A stretch of 12,276 bases of DNA, from the NCBI GenBank assembly GCA_019419405.1, contig DYAA01000202.1, forward strand, positions 1-12,276, in the 5' to 3' direction. The stretch's first letter is position 1; each line of letters opens with the position of its first letter. Made by a program: the position numbers and the translations under genes. Of the stretch, positions 6,407 through 12,276 are shown piece by piece. Origin of the DNA: Collinsella sp. GTDB taxonomy: Bacteria > Actinomycetota > Coriobacteriia > Coriobacteriales > Coriobacteriaceae. Under the pieces are notes generated by a model. It was not told where the DNA came from. It was given only the letters and a program-made list of their open reading frames with translations, and searched no databases.

Positions 6407-6431
6407 GGTTAACCCCGGTAAACGGTTAACC
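6407..6431. promoter_or_regulatory. Twin GGTTAACC palindromes in the feoAB leader
   Basis: The 8-bp palindrome GGTTAACC occurs at 6407-6414 and again at 6424-6431, with centres 17 bp apart. The second copy extends to 10 bp as CGGTTAACCG. The two can also pair with each other as a stem-loop. They lie just upstream of the Shine-Dalgarno AAGGA (6443-6447) and the GTG start of feoAB. The half-sites GGTTA/TAACC resemble those of DtxR/IdeR-type iron regulators, but the spacing differs from the usual 19-bp box. An iron-responsive operator is a reasonable inference, not shown. Confidence 0.5.
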
Positions 6432-6454
6432 GCGTCTAACGAAAGGATGAGCGC

Positions 6455-8815
6455 GTGAAGCTCGATACACTCGAGATTGGAAAGGACGCCGTTGTCGCAT
6501 CGGTGACATCCGACGACCAGGCGCTCCGTCAGCATATTTTGGACATGGGTCTAACGCCGGGCACCGAAGTCACCATGATGAAGTACGCCCCCATGGGCGA
6601 TCCGCTCGAGATCCGCCTGCGTGGCTACGAGTTGACACTGCGCAAGGACGATGCCGCTCGCATCGAGCTCGTGGGTATTCACGACACCGATACGGGTCCG
6701 CGCGCTAACGCCGCAATCGGCACGACGGAGCATCCGGCCCTGGGCGAGGGGACGTATTCGCCCCGTGCGGCAAAGACGGCCGTGCCCGAGGGCGCGCCGC
6801 TGCACTTTGCCCTCGCCGGCAACCAAAACTGCGGCAAGACCACGTTATTCAACCAGCTGACGGGCTCCAACCAGCACGTCGGTAACTTTCCCGGCGTGAC
6901 GGTCGACCGCAAAGATGGCACCATCCGCAACCACCCCGAGGCAAGCGTTACCGACCTGCCTGGCATCTATTCGCTGTCGCCGTACACGGGCGAAGAGATC
7001 GTGAGCCGTCAATTCATCCTTGACGAAAACCCCGACGCCATCATCGACATCATCGACGCCACCAATATCGAACGCAACCTGTACCTGACGCTACAGCTTA
7101 TGGAGCTCGACCGCCCCATGGTCATCGCGCTCAACATGATGGACGAGGTGACCGCCAACGGCGGCGCCGTGGACGTCAACCTGCTCGAGAGCCTGTTGGG
7201 CGTGCCCGTTGTTCCCATTAGCGCTGCCCGCAACGAGGGTATCGGCGAGTTGGTGGACCACGCCCTGCACGTGGCGCGGTTCCGCGAGCGCCCTGGTCGC
7301 CTGGACTTTTGTGCGCCCGACGGCCCGGACGGCGGTGCGCTGCATCGCTGCATCCACGGTATTGCTAACCTGATCGAGGACCATGCCGTGACGGCGCACA
7401 TCCCGGTGCGCTTTGCGGCGACCAAGCTGGTCGAGGGCGATGAGCTGGTAACCGAGGCGCTTCACCTGGATCGCAATGAGCTCGACGCTATCGAGCACAT
7501 CATTACCCAGATGGAAGGCGAGGCCGGCACCGACCGCCTATCTGCGCTGGCCGATATGCGTTTTAGCTTTATCGGCGACGTGTGCGGGCGCTGCGTCGTC
7601 AAGCCGCACGAGAGCCGCGAGCACGTGCGCTCCGTCAAGATTGACCGCATCCTGACAGGTCGTTACACAGCCATTCCGGCGTTTCTGGTGATCATGGGCC
7701 TCGTCTTTTGGCTGACGTTTGGCGTGATCGGCGCGGCGTTGCAGGGACTCATGGAGGACGGTATCGCTGCCATCATCGCCTCGGCCGATGCGGGCCTCAA
7801 GGCGTTCGGTACTAACGACGTGGTGCGCTCGCTGGCTGTCGACGGCGTGCTTACGGGTGTGGGCAGCGTGCTGACCTTCCTGCCGATTATCGTCGTGCTC
7901 TTTTTGTTCCTCTCCATTCTGGAAGACTCCGGATACATGGCGCGCGTGGCCTTTGTCATGGATAAGGTGTTGCGTCGCTTTGGCTTGTCGGGCCGCAGCT
8001 TCGTGCCCATGCTCGTCGGTTTTGGCTGTACCGTGCCGGCTATCATGTCGACCCGTACGCTCCCATCCGAGCACGACCGCAAGATGACGGTCATGCTCAC
8101 ACCGTTTATGAGCTGTTCAGCCAAGTTGCCGGTTTACGGCTTGCTGTGCGGAGCATTCTTCCCGCAGGCGACGGTTCCCGCCATGGTCTCGCTCTATCTG
8201 ATCGGTATCGTGGTCGGCTGCATCGCGGCTTTGGTGCTCAACCGCACGGCATTTAAGGGCGACCCGGTGCCGTTTATCATGGAGCTTCCCAATTACCGCC
8301 TGCCGAGCGTCAAGACGACGGTGATGCTGGCATGGGATAAGGCCAAGGACTTCATCACCAAGGCCTTTACCATTATCTTTGCCGCTACGGTGGTCATCTG
8401 GTTCCTTCAGACGTTCGACATCCGCTTTAACGTGGTCGCCGACCAGTCGCAAAGCCTGCTTGCCGGTCTGGGTAGCATCATCGCGCCGGTGTTGGCCCCG
8501 CTCGGCTTTGGCGACTGGCGCGCCTCGACGGCGCTCGTCACGGGGCTCATTGCCAAGGAGAGCGTCATCTCGACGCTCACGGTGCTTTTGGGCGCAACGT
8601 CGCCCGCGGCGCTGTCGACCATGTTTTCGCCGTTTACCGCCTACGTGTTCTTGGTCTTTACGTTGCTGTACCCGCCTTGTGTGGCGGCAATCGGCGCTGT
8701 CAAGAGCGAGTTGGGCGCGCGCTATGCCGTGGCCGTATTCGCGTTTCAGGTCGCCGTTGCCTGGATCGTGGCGTTTGTCGTGCATTCGGCGGGCATATTG
8801 CTGGGGTTGGCTTAG
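6455..8815 (+). CDS. feoB: Ferrous iron transporter, FeoA-FeoB fusion
   Basis: The product is 786 residues. Residues 1-75 form a FeoA SH3-like domain (ILDMGLTPGTEV, LEIRLRGYELTLRKDDA). A roughly 40-residue linker follows, then the FeoB G domain: G1 GNQNCGKT (122-129), G2 GVTV (147-150), G3 DLPG (167-170), G4 NMMD (227-230) and G5 SAA (256-258). A helical stalk leads to the membrane part from about residue 405. This holds the two Gate motifs, VGFGCTVPAIMSTRT (about 520-535) and FMSCSAKLPVY (about 550-561), each with its conserved cysteine. The protein takes up Fe2+ across the cytoplasmic membrane, with NTP hydrolysis by the G domain. FeoA and FeoB are separate in E. coli but fused in some Bacteroidetes and anaerobes. 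The start is GTG, 7 bases after AAGGA. No FeoC gene follows. Palindromes upstream suggest metal-dependent control. All key motifs are intact. Confidence 0.96.
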   Translation: MKLDTLEIGKDAVVASVTSDDQALRQHILDMGLTPGTEVTMMKYAPMGDPLEIRLRGYELTLRKDDAARIELVGIHDTDTGPRANAAIGTTEHPALGEGTYSPRAAKTAVPEGAPLHFALAGNQNCGKTTLFNQLTGSNQHVGNFPGVTVDRKDGTIRNHPEASVTDLPGIYSLSPYTGEEIVSRQFILDENPDAIIDIIDATNIERNLYLTLQLMELDRPMVIALNMMDEVTANGGAVDVNLLESLLGVPVVPISAARNEGIGELVDHALHVARFRERPGRLDFCAPDGPDGGALHRCIHGIANLIEDHAVTAHIPVRFAATKLVEGDELVTEALHLDRNELDAIEHIITQMEGEAGTDRLSALADMRFSFIGDVCGRCVVKPHESREHVRSVKIDRILTGRYTAIPAFLVIMGLVFWLTFGVIGAALQGLMEDGIAAIIASADAGLKAFGTNDVVRSLAVDGVLTGVGSVLTFLPIIVVLFLFLSILEDSGYMARVAFVMDKVLRRFGLSGRSFVPMLVGFGCTVPAIMSTRTLPSEHDRKMTVMLTPFMSCSAKLPVYGLLCGAFFPQATVPAMVSLYLIGIVVGCIAALVLNRTAFKGDPVPFIMELPNYRLPSVKTTVMLAWDKAKDFITKAFTIIFAATVVIWFLQTFDIRFNVVADQSQSLLAGLGSIIAPVLAPLGFGDWRASTALVTGLIAKESVISTLTVLLGATSPAALSTMFSPFTAYVFLVFTLLYPPCVAAIGAVKSELGARYAVAVFAFQVAVAWIVAFVVHSAGILLGLA

Positions 8816-8856
8816 TTATGAATTGACGGCGCAACCTCTGTGTATCGAATTGTTTT

Positions 8857-8892
8857 CGGCCCCGCTTCTGTACTGACGGATGCGGGGCCGTT
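8857..8892 (+). terminator. Terminator after feoAB
   Basis: CGGCCCCGC (8857-8865) pairs perfectly with GCGGGGCCG (8882-8890) around a 16-base loop. Only TTGCTATA follows, so the U-tract is weak. It lies 42 bases past the feoAB stop. The loop contains the -35 of the next gene. Confidence 0.65.
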
Positions 8893-8902
8893 GCTATATA
8901 AT
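8873..8902 (+). promoter_or_regulatory. Promoter of the sugar-efflux MFS gene
   Basis: The -10 TATAAT (8897-8902) is perfect. The -35 CTGACG (8873-8878) matches TTGACA at four of six positions, with an 18-bp spacer. Transcription would start near 8909, giving a leader of about 27 bases with GGAGA before the ATG at 8936. The -35 falls in the loop of the feoAB terminator hairpin. Confidence 0.65.
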
Positions 8903-8935
8903 CGCCTCCGCTCAAAACGATTGGAGACGTTATAT

Positions 8936-10132
8936 ATGACTCAGACAAGGCAAGACGGCATCACGCTCAGGCAGTGGCTCCCACTCGTCGGTCTCACCTG
9001 CTGTGCGTTCGTGTTCAACACGTCGGAGTTTATGCCCATCGGCCTTTTGACTGATATCGCCGCGTCGTTCTCGCTCACCGAGGCCCAGGCGGGCATCATG
9101 ATCTCGGTCTATGCCTGGGGCGTCATGCTGCTGTCGTTGCCACTCATGGTGTTCGCTTCGCGTTTCGAGTTCAAGCGGATGCTGCTGGGCGTGCTTGCCG
9201 TGTTCTCGCTGGGCCAGTTCCTGTCCGCCTTGGCGCCGACCTATCCCATCTTAGTCTGCGCGCGCCTGGTGGTTGCCTGCGCGCACGCCGTGTTCTGGTC
9301 GGTCGCCTCGATCATGGCGTCGCGCCTGGTTGACACACGCCACGGGGCGCTCGCTATCAGCATGATCGCCACGGGCTCGTCCATCGCGCAGATCTTTGGC
9401 CTGCCTCTCGGTCGCGCCATTGGCTTGGCCGTGGGCTGGCGCATGACGTTTGCCGTGGTCGGGGGCCTCTCAGCCATCGCGGTCGTCTACCAGGCAGCGG
9501 TGTTCCCGGCCATGCCGGCGGGTGAGCGCTTTACCGTCAAACAGCTGCCCGAGCTGCTCAAGAACCCGCTCCTCATCGCGCTCTACGCAGTCACGGTCTT
9601 CATGGCGACCGGCTATTACGCAAGCTACAGCTATATCGAGCCCTTCCTGGCGCAGGTCGCGCACGTCGATGCGGGCGCCATTACCATGACGCTGACGGCG
9701 TTTGGCTGCTCTGGTTTGCTCGGAAGCTGGCTGTTTGGCCGCCTGTTCGATGGGCATCGCTTCCCGTTCTTGGCTATCACGCTCTCCGGCGTGCCGGCGG
9801 CCCTGCTGCTCATGGGGCCGGCCGCATCTTCGCTCGTGACAGTGCTTGCCGTCTGCGCACTGTGGGGTTGCTGCGCCACGGCCTTTAACGTGGCGTTTCA
9901 GGCCGAGCTCATCAAGTGCACGTCGGCAGATTCGTCGGCCGTCGCCATGTCGATCTTCTCGGGCCTGTTTAACCTCGGTATCGGCACGGGCACCGCAATC
10001 GGCGGCGCCGTGGTTTCGGGTCCCGGTATCGCTTGGATCGGCTTTGTGGGCGGGGCGATTGCCGTCGTGGGCGTTATCCTCGCCATCACGGTGATGTTCC
10101 CAGCCATCCGCCGCGCCAAGCCCGTCGCCTAG
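8936..10132 (+). CDS. sotB: MFS sugar-efflux transporter, SotB/YdeA type
   Basis: The product is 398 residues, typical of 12-helix MFS drug/sugar exporters of the SotB (YdeA) group, which export arabinose, IPTG and similar sugars. Signature segments match what I know of E. coli SotB: FVFNTSEFMPIGLLTDIAAS (25-44), then GIMISVYAWGVMLLSLPLM (53-71), the antiporter motif region GLPLGRAIGLAVGWRMTF (about 154-171), SYIEPF in the second half, and the late MSIFSGLFNLGIGTG. I chose the ATG at 8936 because GGAGAC lies 7 bases upstream and a good promoter lies before it. An upstream in-frame ATG at 8840 would read through the terminator and promoter. The gene lies between feoAB and a GH13 glycosidase. 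It may relieve sugar stress, but the substrate is inferred from family only; the nearby purine-ribonucleoside exporter NepI and AraJ are related alternatives. Confidence 0.87.
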   Translation: MTQTRQDGITLRQWLPLVGLTCCAFVFNTSEFMPIGLLTDIAASFSLTEAQAGIMISVYAWGVMLLSLPLMVFASRFEFKRMLLGVLAVFSLGQFLSALAPTYPILVCARLVVACAHAVFWSVASIMASRLVDTRHGALAISMIATGSSIAQIFGLPLGRAIGLAVGWRMTFAVVGGLSAIAVVYQAAVFPAMPAGERFTVKQLPELLKNPLLIALYAVTVFMATGYYASYSYIEPFLAQVAHVDAGAITMTLTAFGCSGLLGSWLFGRLFDGHRFPFLAITLSGVPAALLLMGPAASSLVTVLAVCALWGCCATAFNVAFQAELIKCTSADSSAVAMSIFSGLFNLGIGTGTAIGGAVVSGPGIAWIGFVGGAIAVVGVILAITVMFPAIRRAKPVA

Positions 10133-10147
10133 CCACGTCCCCTCATC

Positions 10148-10222
10148 AGTTGCGGTGGAATAGTTCCTGTTTAAGGCCTTTGAAGGCCCAAGCAGGAACT
10201 ATTCCACCGCAACTTATTTTGG
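10148..10222. repeat. Palindromic intergenic repeat, copy 2
   Basis: The left arm AGTTGCGGTGGAATAGTTCC (10148-10167) and beyond pairs perfectly with the right arm ending at 10214. The stem covers 22 base pairs, then a G-T pair and two more A-T pairs. The loop forms a second stem, GGCCTT with AAGGCC, that differs in sequence from the inner stem of copy 1 at 5708. TTATTTTGGGG follows. It lies 16 bases after the MFS stop and 72 bases before the glycosidase. It may also act as a terminator for the MFS gene, since no other one is visible there. Confidence 0.88.
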
Positions 10223-10285
10223 GGGAGGGGATACAAGCTGGGCATACAATGGATGTCGTTGTGTTGAGCTTACCGGGAGGTTGCT

Positions 10286-11662
10286 ATGTGGGCATACGAG
10301 ACGACGTTCTATCAGATCTATCCGCTGGGCTTTTGCGGAGCTCCGCGCGAAAACGCCGCCCCCGTTGCCGAGGATGAGCTCGCCCAGGCCGCCGATGTCG
10401 AACCCAACCCCGATGCTCCTATCATGAAGATTGCCCAATGGGCCGACTGCCTGCAAAAACTCGGCGTTGGCGCTGTGCTCATCAACCCGCCGCTCGAGTC
10501 CGATAGTCACGGCTACGACACGCGCAGCCTGCGCCATATAGACCGTCGCCTGGGCGGGGATGCCGACTTTGCCGCCGTATGCGACACGCTGCACGCCCAT
10601 GGCATCCGCGTGGTGCTCGATGCCGTCTTCAACCACGTCGGTCGCGGCTTTTGGGCCTTCCGCGATGTGCAGGAGCGCAAGTGGGATTCGCCGTACAAGG
10701 ATTGGTTTCACATCAGTTTTGACGGCGACTCCTGCTATGGCGACGGCTTTTGGTACGAGGGCTGGGAGGGTCATTTTGAGCTTGTGAAGCTCAACCTGCA
10801 AAATCCCGCTGTGTTCGATTACCTGCTCGAGTCTGTGCGCCGTTGGGCCGACGTCTTTGGCGTCGACGGCCTGCGCCTGGACGTCGCCTACATGCTCGAC
10901 CGCGACTTTATGCGCCGCCTACACTCCTTTACCCGTGAGCTCAAGCCCGGCTTTGTGCTCATCGGCGAGACGCTCCACGGCGACTACAATCAGATCGTCA
11001 ACGACGAGATGCTCGACTCGTGCACTAATTACGAGTGCTACAAGGGCCTGTATTCCAGCTTTAACTCGGTCAACATGTTCGAGATCGCCCATTCGCTGCA
11101 CCGTCAGTTTGGCGGCGACCCTTGGTGCATCTACCGCGGCAAACATCTGCTTTCGTTTGTCGACAACCACGATGTGCCGCGCCTGGCAAGTATCCTCACC
11201 GACAAATCCTGCCTGCGTCCCGCCTATGGCATGCTCTTTGGCATGCCGGGCATCCCGTGCGTCTACTATGGCAGCGAGTGGGGAATTGCTGGCGAAAAGG
11301 GCGGCCCCGATGGCGACTGGGCGCTGCGACCTGCGCTCAATGAGCCTGCGCCCAACGAGCTGACGGCGTTCATCACGCAGCTTGCGCACCTTCGCTCGGC
11401 CGACGACGCGGCTGCCCGTGCTCTCAACTACGGTGCCTATCGCAACGTGGTGATCCAGAACAAGCAGCTGCTGTTCGAGCGCGCCTGCGACGACGCGGCG
11501 GTGCTCGTGGCGGTGAATGCCGTGGGTGAGCCTTACACCTTTGGCGCCGGCGAACTCAACGGCTCCTTCGTCGACCTGCTTGCCGACGATGCGCCCACGG
11601 TCGAGCTGACGGGTACCCTTGAGCTTGCACCCTACGAGGTGCGCTATCTGTTGAGAGCCTAG
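10286..11662 (+). CDS. GH13 alpha-amylase-family glycosidase (cytoplasmic)
   Basis: The product is 458 residues, a compact GH13 enzyme of about the length of a catalytic domain plus a short C-terminal beta domain. The conserved regions are present in order: DAVFNH (112-117), GLRLDVAY with nucleophile Asp199 and Arg197, LIGETLHG with acid/base Glu228, and FVDNHD with the stabilising Asp296. The Tyr-His-Tyr substrate-site segment appears as ESDSHGYDT (71-79), and PGIPCVYYGSEWG follows near residue 325. There is no signal peptide, so it should act on imported maltodextrins or other alpha-glucosides. The absence of an N-terminal starch-binding or cyclomaltodextrinase domain argues against a neopullulanase. 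The ATG follows GGGAGG by 5 bases. The DNA glycosylase gene begins 3 bases after its stop. Subfamily and substrate cannot be settled here; GH13 transferases remain possible. Confidence 0.88.
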   Translation: MWAYETTFYQIYPLGFCGAPRENAAPVAEDELAQAADVEPNPDAPIMKIAQWADCLQKLGVGAVLINPPLESDSHGYDTRSLRHIDRRLGGDADFAAVCDTLHAHGIRVVLDAVFNHVGRGFWAFRDVQERKWDSPYKDWFHISFDGDSCYGDGFWYEGWEGHFELVKLNLQNPAVFDYLLESVRRWADVFGVDGLRLDVAYMLDRDFMRRLHSFTRELKPGFVLIGETLHGDYNQIVNDEMLDSCTNYECYKGLYSSFNSVNMFEIAHSLHRQFGGDPWCIYRGKHLLSFVDNHDVPRLASILTDKSCLRPAYGMLFGMPGIPCVYYGSEWGIAGEKGGPDGDWALRPALNEPAPNELTAFITQLAHLRSADDAAARALNYGAYRNVVIQNKQLLFERACDDAAVLVAVNAVGEPYTFGAGELNGSFVDLLADDAPTVELTGTLELAPYEVRYLLRA

Positions 11663-11665
11663 CCC

Positions 11666-12229
11666 ATGGCCGTGTCTGACGAGGGCTATCAACATATTGA
11701 GCATGGGTTTGAGCCCGTGTTTGACGAGCACTCGCGCGTTTTGGTGCTCGGGTCGTTTCCCTCGGTGCTTTCGCGCGCCAATGCCTTTTATTACGGCAAC
11801 CCTCAGAATCGCTTTTGGCGTGTGATGGCCACGTGCCTCGGTATGCCTGTGCCGCCCAACGAGGGCGATCCTTTGGCAAGCGGTGAGCCCGCGACGCTCG
11901 ATGCCTCCATTGCCGCCAAGCGGGCCATGCTGCTGAACGGCGGCGTGGCCCTGTGGGATGTGGTCGAGAGCTGCGACATTAAGGGCTCGAGCGACGCGAG
12001 CATCCGCAACGTTGTGCCGGCACATATCGAGCGCATTACCGATGCCGCGCCGATTGAGGTCGTTGCCTGTAACGGCGGCACGGCAGGGCGACTCTACAAA
12101 CGCTACTTGCAAGATCGGACGGGGCTGCCTGCCATCGTCCTGCCCTCGACAAGTCCCGCCAATGCCGCCTGGCGCCTGGAGCGTCTTGTCGAGCGTTGGC
12201 ACGAAGCCGTTGACTGGGCTGTTATTTAA
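11666..12229 (+). CDS. DNA-deoxyinosine glycosylase (UDG superfamily, family 6-like)
   Basis: The product is 187 residues, the usual length of the family-6 uracil-DNA-glycosylase relatives (HDG), which remove hypoxanthine from deaminated adenine in DNA and start base-excision repair. Visible motifs are LVLGSFPS (26-33), FYYGNPQNRFWRVM (41-54), GVALWDVVESC (93-103) with GSSDASIRNV (107-116), and the C-terminal LPSTSPANA (159-167), which corresponds to the DNA-intercalating loop region. The Mug/TDG group is the main alternative, but the YYGNPQNRFW and LWDVVESC wording favours the deoxyinosine glycosylases. The ATG lies 3 bases after the glycosidase stop, with only a weak TTGAGAG upstream, so translation is probably coupled to that gene. 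This pairing of a DNA repair gene with a sugar hydrolase has no evident metabolic logic. The activity is assigned by motif and is not proven. Confidence 0.85.
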   Translation: MAVSDEGYQHIEHGFEPVFDEHSRVLVLGSFPSVLSRANAFYYGNPQNRFWRVMATCLGMPVPPNEGDPLASGEPATLDASIAAKRAMLLNGGVALWDVVESCDIKGSSDASIRNVVPAHIERITDAAPIEVVACNGGTAGRLYKRYLQDRTGLPAIVLPSTSPANAAWRLERLVERWHEAVDWAVI

Positions 12230-12276
12230 TTTAGATTTTTGTTTGAGCGTGGGCGCCCAGACGTTTCAGAACGCCT
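12230..12276. other. Window end after the DNA glycosylase gene
   Basis: This short stretch begins AT-rich (TTTAGATTTTTGTTT) and then contains the 10-bp palindrome TGGGCGCCCA (12250-12259). It may be part of a terminator or of a downstream gene's tail, but the window ends before this can be decided. Confidence 0.3.

Noticed and set aside
10236..10250. A promoter for the glycosidase gene with TACAAT as -10
   Set aside because: No -35-like hexamer occurs at a suitable distance; the region upstream is a G-run after the palindromic repeat.
10919..12202. A 427-codon open frame on the minus strand opposite the glycosidase and DNA glycosylase genes
   Set aside because: It spans two well-recognised plus-strand genes, has no motif or ribosome site, and is a composition effect of high G+C third positions.
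12250..12259. TGGGCGCCCA as a terminator stem after the DNA glycosylase gene
   Set aside because: A 10-bp palindrome has no room for a loop when perfectly paired and no T-run follows; the window ends too soon to judge.

Overview
The window is about 60% G+C, densely coded, with strong GGAGG-type ribosome binding sites and several GC-rich hairpin terminators. The gene mix fits a gut Actinobacterium of the Coriobacteriia, most likely Collinsella or a close relative: a lone glucose-type PTS IIA protein, a DDAH-type arginine hydrolase with a basic amino acid permease, a fused FeoA-FeoB iron transporter, and a GH13 glycosidase. The genus is an inference from gene content and composition; no rRNA or other marker is present.

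Layout. Positions 1-1037 (minus strand) hold the start of asparaginyl-tRNA synthetase and a single-domain PTS EIIA gene, with a terminator between them and a LacI-like palindrome upstream of EIIA. Positions 1282-2184 (plus) encode a cytosolic alpha/beta-hydrolase of the acetyl-esterase type. A long hairpin (2194-2262) separates it from a convergent GntR/FCD regulator (2297-2947, minus). That regulator is divergent from a dimethylarginine dimethylaminohydrolase gene (3202-3978), which is followed by a terminator and an ArcD-like APC permease (4088-5551). Nested palindromes at 3094-3111 in the divergent region look like the regulator's operator. Together these make a compact module for taking up and hydrolysing methylated arginine.

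Positions 5552-6012 contain no gene but carry a terminator and the first copy of a palindromic repeat. A small predicted beta-sheet protein of unknown function (6013-6333) precedes feoAB (6455-8815), whose leader has two GGTTAACC palindromes. The feoAB terminator overlaps the promoter of a SotB-type sugar-efflux MFS transporter (8936-10132). A second copy of the palindromic repeat (10148-10222) then separates this gene from a GH13 alpha-amylase-family gene (10286-11662), which is followed after 3 bp by a family-6-like DNA-deoxyinosine glycosylase gene (11666-12229).

The least explained items are the intergenic palindromic elements: two near-identical copies 4.4 kb apart, and a third hairpin of similar architecture. 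Next is the GntR/DDAH/permease cluster, which has no arcB or arcC beside it. No CRISPR array, transposase, phage gene, tRNA or rRNA was seen.
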